Positions 24,023 to 34,334 of a DNA stretch of 64,000 nt are shown here, piece after piece. The stretch is from contig CM049309.1 in assembly GCA_026874595.1 (NCBI GenBank), positions 24,925,033 through 24,989,032 of the forward strand, in the 5' to 3' direction. Position numbers and translations under genes: made by a program. The notes beneath the pieces were generated by a model. The model ran no database searches and had not been told where the DNA came from. It saw only the letters and a program-made list of their open reading frames with translations. The stretch comes from Sipunculus nudus. Its lineage: Eukaryota > Annelida > Sipuncula > Golfingiida > Sipunculidae. Positions within the stretch are counted from its first letter, which is position 1. Each line of letters starts with the position of its first letter.

Positions 24023-24596
24023 ATTAATTGTCTGGCGATACTATGGCACCTGCGGTGCCAAGAAATATCTAGTTTTTCAGTTTAGGGTTGACATTTTTTG
24101 TGGACAGTAAAATTTATTATGCACAGGATGCATGCGAATGACCAGTGTTTGGAATTAAGGAAAACATTAAGTAAAAATTGCACTGGGTCAGGGGGACATG
24201 GTCCTATTACCTCATCTGAGAGTACCAAGTAATGAGTGAATGAGCTGGGCTTCCACTCATGGTATGGACTACAAACTGGGCTTAGGTCTGACTGGTGCCT
24301 GTGCAGGCTCATAAAAGTAATCTAATTAGTATACCGGTATACCATGCCTTGCCTTGAGTCAAGAAAGCTATTAATATGTTATGCAATCAGAGAGTAATAC
24401 ACCTCTGTTTAATCATTATTAGTTGAAATAAATATATATTCAACAGAAAACGGTTATTCTGATGGCTTATAATTAAACATTCACAATAAATGAAGATCTG
24501 AAAGTTTAAATAGGAAGATACTTGAGCTGGGAAAATCAATGAAGTACCCACAAGCTCGGGGGGGAAAAGTGCGACCTTAACAGAATATAGAGGTGC

Positions 24597-24717
24597 CCAC
24601 ATAAGTTAAACATAATAAGGAAAAGAAAAAAAAGGGACTGCCTAAAAGTGCCCACTTTATAGAGGTGCCCACTTTATGGAGGTGCCCACTAAGAGAGGTT
24701 TGACTGTATAAGAAGTG
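24597..24717 (-). mobile_element. pogo/Tigger-like terminal fragment
   Basis: Contains three copies of GAGGTGCCCAC-like units and ends with AGAGAGGTTTGACTGTA, the reverse complement of TACAGTCAAACCTCTCT. This matches the element start at 13257 in inverted orientation. The TA at the end fits a TA target. The opposite end is not evident. Confidence 0.45.
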
Positions 24718-25151
24718 TAGGGAATGCTTGAATGCTTCAGGTAGCAATAAAGAAAGTGGTAAGGCCTTCATCCCTGTTTACACTTTAATTTATTTCATTT
24801 TATATTTGTCATGTATATACTAAGATTCATTTAATCATATCATATTTAGTTAGCTGACCTCGGTTCCATTCACCCAGCATACCATTTACAAATAACAAAT
24901 GGGAACTGTTAGAACTAGGTTGTCTCCCTAAAAACCATAAATTATTCCACAGGAAAATTCATGCAATTTCTGCAAGCTGCGTGAAAAGTTTATAATGTAT
25001 ATGGTCACTGAACAAATATCTTACATTTCATTTGATCAATTTACATGTTTGATCATGTCCCTGGAGATTCCATAATATTTAGGACGACTGGCATCGAGGG
25101 ACTTACTTTTTGAGTCTGTAGCTTGTGACGGTATCACACACTCCTTAGCAG

Positions 25152-25343
25152 ACTGGTGTGCTTGTTAATGAGACTAGTGAGCTTGACAGTGGCATCCCTT
25201 ACACACAGAACACCTCAGAAAAGCTCCAGAGGATATTCAACATCCACAGGTCCCACAAGCCACCCAGCACACCGCCAGATCAACAGTCTTTGTATGACCT
25301 AAGGACAAGAATGAACTGCCATTTTTGCCATCCAATGCAGTGA
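25152..25343 (+). CDS. Possible terminal exon of an unrecognised gene
   Basis: After an acceptor-like CCTTAGCAG there is an open frame of 63 codons to TGA. It has balanced composition, not derived from any repeat in the window, and ends in RTMNCHFCHPMQ-like text (read as DLRTRMNCHFCHPMQ). I do not recognise it. It has no upstream partner exon that I can identify and could be an old pseudogene or chance. Confidence 0.2.
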   Translation, partial: TGVLVNETSELDSGIPYTQNTSEKLQRIFNIHRSHKPPSTPPDQQSLYDLRTRMNCHFCHPMQ

Positions 25344-25908
25344 CAGTGGCAAGTGTTATAAAAGTGACACAGCCTGACCACTTTGAAGATGTCTCGAGGT
25401 CTAAATGTTGTCTAAATATCATAAAATATCGTTGTTTCAGTAAATTAGTGAGCTACTAGTTCATTGTTATACCTTGTTACAACAAATGTTATTGATAGTA
25501 TAGTTCGTTAAGAAAAAAAGTAGCATTTTCTTGACTTTCAAACCCACGTGGGATGTACACAAACCCACATTTATGTCCAAAGAAAACCACGTTCTTCAGT
25601 GGCTGATTAGCTGGCAAATCGAGTGAAGACTTTATTGACATCTAAGATAGTGACCTTCAGTAGCATGTCTTTGGAGCTTGAGCACTACTTACCTTGATCA
25701 GTGGGGCCCTGTTTCGGGATTTTTAATTACCGCTCGGATCAAGCTCTGCCCCTTCAGAGTCATAGTCTGACAGTTGGCATTAAAATATCTTTTTATACAG
25801 GATAAAATGTTTGAGAGCAATTAAAGAGGGAGGGAAATATATTGATAATAATATGGCTTCCTGTTATTAAACTGTCACTTTATTGTTTTCTAAAAAAAAG
25901 TGTTTCAG

Positions 25909-26202
25909 TCAACTCCAACTTTTGTAAAATTTAAAACCATAGATCAACAAAACCATTATTTAAATAAGTTTCATTTAAGGTTCTACAAGGCGTGCTTCAT
26001 ACATGCTACATACATTAACAAGCCAAGTAAAACATTTCACTGGGCTATAACCAATACTTTATATGACTGGGAGGGAGATAGTATCTCAATTATTGTAACT
26101 GTGAGCTATAATGATGCACCAAATAAATGTATCTACATGAGAAACCATAGTACCCCAAATATAATTGATATGACGGAATGGTTAACTAGGGAATCGGCTT
26201 AG
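25909..26202 (+). CDS. Possible terminal exon or ORF of an unrecognised gene
   Basis: An acceptor-like AAGTGTTTCAG is followed by 97 codons to TAG with no repeats or low complexity. Parts read FHLRFYKACFIHATYINK and FHWAITNTLYDWEGDSIS. Amino-acid use is plausible for a protein, with several W, C and H residues. There is no in-frame ATG at the start (the frame begins with GTG), so it would need upstream exons. Function unknown; a decayed gene or transposon fragment is equally possible. Confidence 0.25.
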   Translation, partial: STPTFVKFKTIDQQNHYLNKFHLRFYKACFIHATYINKPSKTFHWAITNTLYDWEGDSISIIVTVSYNDAPNKCIYMRNHSTPNIIDMTEWLTRESA

Positions 26203-26660
26203 AGTGAAGGAATGACAATCCCGGTGGTGTAGTTGACTTTAAATCTACTCTTTTTCCAATATCTACAACCGAGAACGTTACACAATACAAAAATCTGTTG
26301 GTCATGCTGACCTTGACCACAAACAGTTGCTACAAAGCATTTCCGTCCAAAGGTGCCCGTTGGTTCAAGAACACAACCTCCTCTTACTTTCACTTAAAGT
26401 GATTGTTTTACATTAATTATATACTATTGCCATGATGATAAGTCAACCATTGGCAACATGTACAGACTGTGACTCCCTGGAAACTAGTAATCTATATATT
26501 AATAGCGTATTAAGGCGATTTTTGTAACTTTCCGTATATCCTCTAATACCACCTTACGGATTGCCGCGATTTTTGACAAACATATGCTCTGGGTTTGTCC
26601 GAAGAGATTTTACCCAGTTTTATTTGCATTATATGCGTATTACGTGCATAATTAATAATT

Positions 26661-26925
26661 GTATTCGCCAAAACAAGGTTTTGCGGATACTATGTTTTTG
26701 ACCGGGTTCCGTCGCCGCTGCCACTGCCGCCGCGTTCGTTTCCGGAATAGAACTCTGAGACCACTGGACAGATTTTTCCGAAACTTTGCACGATTATCGG
26801 GTCACATGTGAACTGGTGCCAAAATATTTTGCGTTGACCTCTGACCTTTCCTCTCTCCAGTGTGTCCACCTATGCGTCTGTTTTGACATATTAACCTACA
26901 TATCTTCGGACTCGGACCAATCAGG
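26661..26925 (-). mobile_element. Family-2 element terminus, reversed
   Basis: Begins with a hairpin (arms GTATTCGCCAAAAC and GTTTTGCGGATAC, 26661-26690), then ATGTTTTTGACCGGGTT, GCCGCTGCCACTGCCGCC and CACATGTGAACTGG. This is the reverse of the tail at 19025-19266. The core array is missing, so it is a truncated or solo end. Confidence 0.65.
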
Positions 26926-27835
26926 AAAAAAAGTTTAAATACAAATTGAAATATTAATAAAAAAAAAGAAAATACATTCATACTCAAAGTTGATTTAGCG
27001 TTAAGTGTTAAAGCCAGTAAGACATTCACTGTACATAATTTGGTCCTATTAGAATATTTATCAATTTAACTACAAATTTAATCTTTAAAAGTAGTTTTAT
27101 TTAAACTATTTTTTAAAATGTGGGTATATTTTTTAAATTAAAGAATACATAAAGGGTCCATTACCTCGTGATAAGTTTCGTGATAAGAGAGTTGCCTACC
27201 ATGTCATATTACAAGTGATAACACGGTATTACCATTTCATTATTGGGTTGTTTGACCTGATTTTTTTCGTAGTATTTCTATGAACATCATTGGAGATATG
27301 AAAACTTAATTATAAATAGGGTTTCAAGCGCCTGTGCAGAAAATAAAAAATTTTGTCATACTGCATGATAGTAATGTGACCACGAGAGACATTTATATGG
27401 TGCACCAAAATTAATGTGGCTATGAAGATATACAGTGCACTATTGTAACTATGGGAGACATACAGTGCACCACATCAATGTGACCACGGGAGACATACAG
27501 AGCATCAATGACCACAAGAGAGACATCGTCCCCCTGGCCAATGATCCTTTCATGAAGGTGAAATATTGATTTATGATTTATTGATTCATGTCAGCTTCTC
27601 CGACAACCTGTGTATAACGCTCTTAAAATGTATGCTTAACTTAAATAAAATAATGTAGTTAAATAATTACTAAAGTTTAATTACATTTCAGTTTAACAGG
27701 CTTATTACTAACAGGCTAGATTATTTAAGTAGATACCCCTCAATCCAAATAACCATCGGAACTGGTTAGAAAGTAAACTACAGTAAAATTATGCTTATAA
27801 ATGAAACTATAGTAGTAGCTTGAGTAGCATGAAAT
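26926..27835. other. Gene-free stretch
   Basis: AT-rich. Four short tandem-like phrases around ACCACGAGAGACAT / ACTATGGGAGACATACAGTG / ACCACGGGAGACATACAGAG at 27380-27530 suggest a degraded repeat of about 45 bp. Nothing coding seen. Confidence 0.5.
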
Positions 27836-29650
27836 AATAGGCCCTATAACGCTCCCAGTTAGTTCCGCTATAATAGGTCCTATTTCGCTCGATCCCACTT
27901 AGTTCCGCTATAATAGGTCCTACTACGCTCGATCCCACTTAGTTCCGCTATAATAGGTCCTACTACGCTCGATCCCACTTAGTTCCGCTATAATAGGTCC
28001 TACTACGCTCCCACTTAGTTCCGCTTTTATAGGTCCTACTACGCTCCCACTTAGTTCCGCTATAATAGGTCCTACTACGCTCCCACTTACTTCCGCCATA
28101 ATAGGTTCTACTACGCTCCCACTTAGTTCCCCTATAATAGGTCCTACTACGCTCGATCCCACTTAGTTCCGCTATAATAGGTCCTACTACGCTCGATCCC
28201 ACTTAGTTCCGCTATAATAGGTCCTACTACGCTCCCACTTAGTTCCGCTTTTATAGGTCCTACTACGCTCCCACTTAGTTCCGCTATAATAGGTCCTACT
28301 ACGCTCCCACTTAGTTCCGCTATAATAGGTCTTTATACTACGCTCCCACTTAGTTCCGATATAATAGGTCCTATACTACGCTCGATCCTACTTAGTTCCC
28401 CTATAATAAGTTCTACTACGCTCCCACTTAGTTCCGCTTTAATAGGTCCTACTACGCTCCCACGTACTTAGTTCCGCTTTTATAGGTCCTACTACGCTCC
28501 CACTTAGTTCCGCTATAATAGGTCCTTCTACGCTCCCACTTACTTCCGCTTTTATAGGTCCTACTACGCTCCCACTTAGTTCCGCTTTTATAGGTCCTAC
28601 TACGCTCCCACTTAGTTCCGCTTTAATAGGTCCTACTACGCTCCCACTTAGTTCCGCTTTAATAGGTCCTACTACGCTCCCACTTAGTTCCGCTTTTATA
28701 GGTCCTACTACGCTCCCACTTAGTTCCGCTATAATAGGTCCTACTACGCTCCCACTTACTTCCGCTTTTATAGGTCCTACTACGCTCCCACTTAGTTCCG
28801 CTATAATAGGTCCTACTACGCTCCCACTTAGTTCTGCTTTTATAGGTCCTACTACGCTCCCACTTAGTTCCGCTATAATAGGTCCTACTACGCTCCCACT
28901 TACTTCCGCTATAATAGGTCTTTATACTACGCTCCCACTTAGTTCCGATATAATAGGTCCTATACAACGCTCGATCCTACTTAGTTCCCCTATAATAGGT
29001 TCTACTACGCTCCCACTTAGTTCCGCTTTAATAGGTCCTACTACGCTCCCACTTAGTTCCGCTATAATAGGTCCTTCTACGCTCCCACTTACTTCCGCTT
29101 TTATAGGTCCTACTACGCTCCCACTTAGTTCCGCTTTTATAGGTCCTACTACGCTCCCACTTAGTTCCGCTTTAATAGGTCCTACTACGCTCCCACTTAG
29201 TTCCGCTTTAATAGGTCCTACTACGCTCCAACTTAGTTCCGCTTTAATAGTTCCTACTACGCTCCCACTTAGTTCCGCTTTAATAGGTCCTACTACGCTC
29301 CCACTTACTTCCGCTTTCATAGGTCCTACTACGCTCCCACTTAGTTCCGCTATAATAGGTTCTACTACGCTCCCACTTAGTTCCGCTTTAATAGGTCCTA
29401 CTACGCTCCCACTCAGTTCCGCTTTAATAGGTCCTACTACGTTCCCACTTAGTTCCGATATAATAGGTCCTATACTACGCTCGATCCTACTTAGTTCCGC
29501 TGTAATAGGTTCTACTACGCTCCCACTTAGTTTACGCTATAATAGGTCCTACTACGCTCCCACTTACTTCCGCTATAATAGGTCTTTACTACGCTCCCAC
29601 TTAGTTCCGCTTTTATAGATCCTACTACGCTCCCACTTAGTTTTGCTATC
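27836..29650. repeat. 36-bp satellite (about 50 units)
   Basis: Unit about 36 bp: GGTCCTACTACGCTCCCACT then TAGTTCCGCTATAATA. Variants carry TTTTAT for ATAATA, a GATC insertion (CTCGATCCCACTT, 40 bp) or a TTTA/TAT insertion. Because 36 is a multiple of three, long minus-strand frames appear with a 12-residue repeat (WERSRTYYSGTK). This is periodicity, not a gene. Blocks such as 28320-28640 and 28915-29170 repeat as larger higher-order segments. The array is broken at its right end by a LINE. Confidence 0.95.
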
Positions 29651-29742
29651 AACATAAAGTCCGCAAATTTTACTGAGCCGTTTGTCGCAGTGACTGAACG
29701 AAGATATGTACGACCCAGAATAACTTACACAAGGATTAGGGT

Positions 29743-29760
29743 CCCCCCCCCCCCCCCCCC
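29743..29760. repeat. C18 homopolymer tract
   Basis: Directly precedes the readable endonuclease frame of the LINE. A similar C tract (about 30117-30130) shifts the frame within that domain. Confidence 0.9.
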
Positions 29761-30175
29761 ATGAAGCTAAGTCTGACTTTTGACTCTTGCAATGTAAATG
29801 GGTGTACAAAATATAAAAATCTTCTACGAATAACTTTTATCAAACATTTATCACCTGACATTCTTTGTGTATGTGAGCCGCATCTGAAACCTAATTCTAG
29901 TATCTCACTCAGTTCCTATACCTGGATTTGTTTTAATCGTCCAATTTGTCATTACAAGACTAAAAGACCATCGGGAGGTGTAGGCATATTTGTCAAAGAT
30001 GCTTTGCTTGAATATTATAATCTTAATGTCATTGACAAATCCCATGTTGGTATATTAATTATATCATTGGGTCATAAGTTAACTTGCTGCAGAATTGTTA
30101 TAGCTTCATGTAACCGCCCCCCCCCCCCCCAACTCTCCAGTGGGTCGTGATGCCCAATTATTCTTTGCTCATCTT
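29761..30175 (+). pseudogene. LINE endonuclease domain, frameshifted
   Basis: The first frame holds SCNVNGC, then PDILCVCEPHLKP (the conserved E of APE-type endonucleases) and KRPSGGVGIFVKD. It runs into a C tract at about 30117. Beyond that the frame shifts and continues as GRDAQLFFAHLLSL. The SDH motif expected near the domain end is not seen before the sequence decays. Confidence 0.75.
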
Positions 30176-30599
30176 TTATCTTTGATTATTTAATTATTCC
30201 CCATGAATGCTTGAAATGGATAACATATTTCAAAATTTTTCAGGTTAATAAACTGATTGGAAAATTACATCTGAAGCCTCCCTCTCCAGTAATTGTAAAG
30301 CCCAAGATCATGCACTTTTGTATGAAGAAATTCTAATTGACGATAAATTTGACAATATTTCAAGGCATAAAGCTGCATTATCGGTTCACAATGCAAAGTC
30401 CTGCAGTTATCGAATATACCAATTTGACAGTACTAAAGCGGGGTTTTCGCATAATGACAGTATGGCGATTAACCTAGGGAAATGTGGCTCAAAACTTTGA
30501 TTGTTCTAATATAGACAGGGGGAACGATGAATTTTGTCGCATTATTCTGACCGAAATGGATACATTATTTAGATTTTCATGATGTAAAACCAACAGGAC

Positions 30600-31100
30600 C
30601 TACATCAGAGTTACAAATGCCACTAAAACATAAACTGAAACCCTTGTGGGACAACGATTTAAAGCAGGTTTGGTGTGAGTACAAGCAGACAGAGAAATTG
30701 TTCCGTATAGGTTTAAATGTTCTGGTCCTGAACAATACCGCTTACGTATAACCTCCTTCTCTTCTTAAGGAGAAATTTTGATAAGTTACTACGGGCTAAA
30801 GAAAGGTCATATACTCGCCTACAACTTGAAACATTGGATAAATTGTCAAAACCTGGTCAGAAAGAAAGAATTCTGGAATTCTTTCAAACTTGATCTAAAG
30901 AAGTCCTCCCGTTCATTGAAACCTCTTCTTCCTTCCGCATTGGCCAAATCTATTGTAACTGAACAGAAGCTGTTAAAAGACAAGTGGTTCGAGGATTTTT
31001 CTAATTTATATCAAGGACCCAATCTAGTTGAATTCAATTTCAATCTTAAGTTTTACTATGAAGTGTTCTGTAGATTAGGAGATCGAGAAAATTTGATGTA
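30600..31100 (+). pseudogene. LINE linker/RT N-terminal segment, frameshifted
   Basis: Fragments such as LKPLWDNDLKQVW, KLLRAKERSY and KDKWFEDFSNLY, in two frames, are typical of the region between endonuclease and RT in LINE ORF2. They are interrupted by stops and a shift near 30775-30880. Confidence 0.65.
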
Positions 31101-31109
31101 ATTACCACA

Positions 31110-31697
31110 GTTCAAGGAAAACACTCACTTGAATGGAGAAATATCTTTTGATGAAATCGAACGGATTGTAAAACGTCTTATAGTAAATGAGGCGACTGGT
31201 CCAGACCAGATTCCTTATGAAGTACTAAACTGAAATAATGTTAAACTATTCTTGTACAAGCTATTTAGTTCCTGTTTCACTAATGGTATTACTCCGGCAT
31301 GTTACTCTCACGCCATTATCTTCCCAGTTCTTAAACCTGGCAAAGATGCCCTTGAACCTTTGAATTGCAGGGGCATTAGTTTATTATCAATCATTGGAAG
31401 TGCCCTGATTGACTATAGAATAACCTCTGATTGTAACGAACCCAACCCTATAGTAGCCGAAGAACAGAATGGATTTCGGAAAGGGCGCTCTTGTATTGAC
31501 CATATTTTTGTAGTTTCTTCATTATTAAGGAATCGGTTATCCCATGCGGGGTAAGACAAGGAGATAATTTGTCACCCACGCTTTTTAATATATTTATTAA
31601 TGGTCTAGTAGAAACCTTAAAGATCATAGATATTAGTGTAAAATTTGGAAGCGACATTGCATCTGTGTTACTATATGCAGATGACATTATATAAATG
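31110..31697 (+). pseudogene. LINE reverse transcriptase domain with internal deletion
   Basis: Recognisable RT blocks: ATGPDQIPYEVL (31190), FPVLKPGKDALEPLNCRGIS (31320), EEQNGFRKGRSCIDHIF (31460), then a jump to GVRQGDNLSPTLFNIFINGL (31548) and the catalytic LLYADDII (31670). The block that should lie between SLLRNR and GVRQGD, including the first catalytic Asp, is missing (about 60-80 residues by comparison with the usual spacing). A frameshift and stops confirm loss of function. Confidence 0.85.
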
Positions 31698-32074
31698 GCG
31701 AACACAGAGGCAGAACTGCAAAGTTTAATTATTGCTCTTGAGTCGTCATGTAAATCCTGTCATGTAAAGTGAACACTGTGAAGACAAACATTATGCACTT
31801 AAGGGCTAATAGGAGGACTCGTACTAATTTCAAATATTTTCTATATGGTACCGAACTAGAAAAAGTAAGCTTTTATAGGTATCTTGGTTTCTACTTACAC
31901 GAACACATAAACCCTGATAAAAGTTCTGATTTTTGCTGACGCTGGATCAAGAGCTCTTGGTTCAATAATAAATAAGTTTAAGAATTTTAAGAATAAAACA
32001 TATGACTCATATACAAAATAATATACTTTAGGTGTTGCAACAAACCTTGGTTATGCGTCTGAGATATGGGGATA

Positions 32075-32279
32075 CAGGGGCGGATCCAGGATTAAGGAGA
32101 AGGGGGGGTCCAACCAAGAGCGACTAATGACAAAGCCAAAAAAAAGGTCACCAGGTCCAGAAAAAGGGGGAGGGGGCTCTAGGCCGAAAAATTGGTCTGA
32201 AACAATTAAAAAGAGTTTGCGGCTGCTGAAAGGGGGGGGGGTCTGGACCCCCTGGACCCTCCCCCTGGATCCGCTTCTG
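32075..32279 (+). mobile_element. 205-bp MITE inserted in the LINE (copy 1)
   Basis: Starts CAGGGGCGGATCCAGGA and ends CCTGGATCCGCTTCTG, nearly perfect terminal inverted repeats. The LINE reading before it (...ASEIWGY) resumes after it (...DKIQNRALRYVLAVH), so it is a clean insertion. Flanks GGGGATAC and GGATATAC suggest an imperfect 8-bp target duplication, which would fit hAT. It is G-rich on this strand. A second, reversed copy is at 37666-37892. Confidence 0.75.
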
Positions 32280-33238
32280 GGATATACAAAATCCACGTCA
32301 TGTGATAAGATTCAAAACAGAGCACTCCGTTACGTTTTAGCCGTTCATATGTTTTTGTCCAGTTGCTGCTCTAAATGGTGACATTGGATAGTTAACATCG
32401 TCGTTTCATCAACATATTATGCTTTTGGAATCACTTAATTTAATAATTTTTTATTTTGTTGGATATGGATAATACCAGACTGACAAAGCAAGTTTTTATA
32501 TGGGATAATAACCAAGTCGCAGATAACTGGTGCTCAGATTTTGAGAAGATACTCGATTCCATTGATCTATCACACATATATAATGAAATGGCGCCATGGT
32601 GCTTACGTAATCTGGAACACAAGTTGCGTTCCGATATCAAAATAAATGGCTCGAACAATGCCGATTAATGCCAAAATTAAAGGGGCCCAATCACCTATAA
32701 AGCATGTTGAGTTAACACGAAAAATAGATTCTTCCCTTTAAAATATATATATACCTGCCAAAATATTGCCCTGAAACCGTTTGCTTTCTCCTGTAAACAA
32801 CTGTTAAAAACAGTGGACCGGGCGCGATGAAAGGTGTCAACATAAACACAGCGCGTGGGGCCGTGTCCATCGCTGAGCCAAAATACGTGTCAATCAGGAG
32901 ATGCCCGGTCTGACTTGGCCCAAAATATGTAATACGTATTTCTGCTGGCTGAAACACAGCGTAATGCCTCTCTTAATCGGACCTCCGGACACGCGGCCTT
33001 GTTATGGTAAACAGACTGTGTTTACCAACACACAGAGCCAAAACATGGTGTTAAATAGCCATATGCGGGGAAATGAGACCCGCCGCTGGGATGGTTTTGC
33101 TGGGTAACATTTGTTTAAAGCAAAACTGAACTGATAGTGTGAAAGAATAGCCATAATTAAGCTCCTGATTTTGTCCCTTTAAGAACTTATACCAGTTTTA
33201 AAACCACATGTGGTACAGAAGTATACATTAAAAAGTTT

Positions 33239-33341
33239 ATGACCTGGCAGCAAAGATCACTACATGTTCAGCTCAGGTGTGGTATATTCCTGCTGAGAAT
33301 AGAAACTGGCAAATTTAAAAAAAATAAAGGTGATGTTACCA

Positions 33342-33420
<79 letters not shown>

Positions 33421-33565
33421 AAAAGAAAAATTGAAGAAAGGGTTTGGCCTATATATATGTATTAATGGTGGAGTCGAAGATGAAAAACACTTCATTTTTG
33501 AATGTTCTGCTTACAATCCGTTCCGAACAGTTCTATTTGATAAAGCATCTTGCAATTACGCATAA
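33239..33565 (+). pseudogene. LINE C-terminal tail with TA microsatellite expansion
   Basis: QLRCGIFLLRIETGKF and then GGVEDEKHFIFECSAYNPFR match the C-terminal zinc-finger-like region of LINE ORF2 proteins. They are now split by a (TA) tract at 33344-33418 and the segment around GKEKLKKGFGLY. The microsatellite keeps the frame open by chance (I-Y repeats) but replaces the expected cysteines upstream of the EDEKHF motif. Confidence 0.7.
33344..33418. repeat. (TA)n microsatellite, about 37 units
   Basis: Uninterrupted alternating TA inside the LINE tail. Confidence 0.97.
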
Positions 33566-33877
33566 TTTCCTCTTCATGATAAAACAGATAATTGGTTTAT
33601 ATAAAGAATGGTGGTAGTAAGATTTTGGCTGAATACTTAGTCCGCTCTAGGAACAAGAGGAAAGATTTACCTTTCTCTTAATCTGTTAGAAAACGCGCAG
33701 CCCGTATATTCTAATGATGTTTATCATTGTTAAAGTCTTTCACTATATATTTATTGTCTTTATATTTGAGGTGACATATAAGAACGAGGAGGGCTGGGTA
33801 ACTGATTGATGTGCCTATGGCAAATTTTATATTCATGTATGTTACATGTCACTATAATAATAAACTGTCTATAATAT

Positions 33878-33906
33878 TTCCTACTACGCTTCCCCTTCTG
33901 CTATCC
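33878..33906. repeat. Relic unit of the 36-bp satellite beyond the LINE
   Basis: TCCTACTACGCT then TCCCCTTCTGCTATCC resembles the unit of 27836-29650 (CCTACTACGCTCCCACTTAG...GCTAT). It implies that the LINE landed within or at the edge of the satellite. Confidence 0.55.
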
Positions 33907-34142
33907 TTTTTCGATATATGCATAAAAAAGGTTCAGTTTGAAATTGGAAAGCAATTATTTGCCTAAATGTCCTCAGTTGAAAGACGTATTTAGCAAATAA
34001 GCTGACAGACTGGTTCTTAAATACATTTTCATACCTATTTATTAGTTTTTAGCCACTAGTGGATATGGTATTTGATCATTCGGCCTTGGAGTTCCCAATG
34101 GGTATATGATGGATAATTGGACAGGCACAACGGAGCGCCACC

Positions 34143-34334
34143 ATGCGTCTGTTCAAGAGACTACCTAGTGGCGTTGTAATAGTGTTTCTTTCGATTGCTT
34201 TCGTTGTTTTGTCACGTGACACGAAGCCAGAACGGAAGAAATATGGCAGCCGTAAAGTTATGTCAGCTGGCTTGGTTAGGTTATGTTATTGCTTTAGGGG
34301 CAGGTTTCACCCTAATAAGTCCGTTCCCAGATGA
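34143..34334 (+). promoter_or_regulatory. Upstream ATG in strong Kozak context with overlapping 63-codon uORF
   Basis: GCCACCATGC at 34138-34147 is a textbook strong start context. The 63-codon frame is out of frame with TMEM59 and overlaps its first exon. Its product would begin MRLFKRLPSG and contain a hydrophobic stretch (VVIVFLSIAFVVLS). If the mRNA starts upstream of 34143 this frame would reduce TMEM59 translation; if transcription starts downstream it is irrelevant. No transcript data here. Confidence 0.4.
34211..34220. promoter_or_regulatory. Perfect CLEAR-type E-box GTCACGTGAC upstream of TMEM59
   Basis: GTCACGTGAC is the palindromic consensus of the CLEAR element bound by TFEB/MITF-family factors on lysosomal and autophagy genes. 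It lies 23 bp before the TMEM59 start codon. I saw no other copy of the full 10-mer in the window; partial GTCACGTGA occurs at about 17509 and 19286. Placement in promoter versus 5' UTR is unknown. Confidence 0.6.

Larger units (their letters stand above)
21798..24064 (+). mobile_element. Hairpin-ended tandem-core element (Pearl/HINE-like), family 3
   Basis: 5' hairpin with arms GTATCGCCAGAC and GTCTGGAGATAC at 21798-21824. Six core copies of about 330 bp follow (22090-23790), then a G15 tract at 24008-24022 and a 3' end with GTCTGGCGATAC at 24030. A perfect 6-bp-stem hairpin, GGCACC-TGC-GGTGCC, lies at 24045-24059. The GTATCGCC motif recurs at both ends. Cores carry GGTGGCGCCACC and CCTTGACCTTGA. 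Nothing coding. Confidence 0.7.
29651..33872 (+). mobile_element. Broken non-LTR retrotransposon (LINE, APE-type)
   Basis: Reading along the + strand in changing frames gives an AP-endonuclease-like N-terminus (29761-30170), then the lead-in and fingers of a reverse transcriptase (30600-31550). Next come the RT palm with YADD (31545-31695), a thumb-type segment interrupted by a small transposon (32000-32380), and a C-terminal Cys/His-type tail (33239-33565). The order matches one LINE ORF2. There are many frameshifts, stops, C-tract slips and an internal RT deletion, so it is dead. It ends near ATAATAATAAACTGTC, and a 36-bp-satellite relic follows at 33878. Confidence 0.8.

Noticed and set aside
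27923-29320. Minus-strand frames of 79-132 codons with repeated WERSRTYYSGTK / GSVVGPIIAELS
   Set aside because: The 36-bp satellite period is a multiple of three, so several frames stay open. There is no start context, signal or flanking gene structure.
33268-33565. Protein with long Ile-Tyr repeat
   Set aside because: Translation of the TA microsatellite inside the dead LINE tail.
34195-34242. Longer TMEM59 N-terminus starting at TTG 34195
   Set aside because: Needs a non-ATG start and would place a polar stretch (HVTRSQNGRN) before the signal peptide; ATG 34243 gives the normal family N-terminus.
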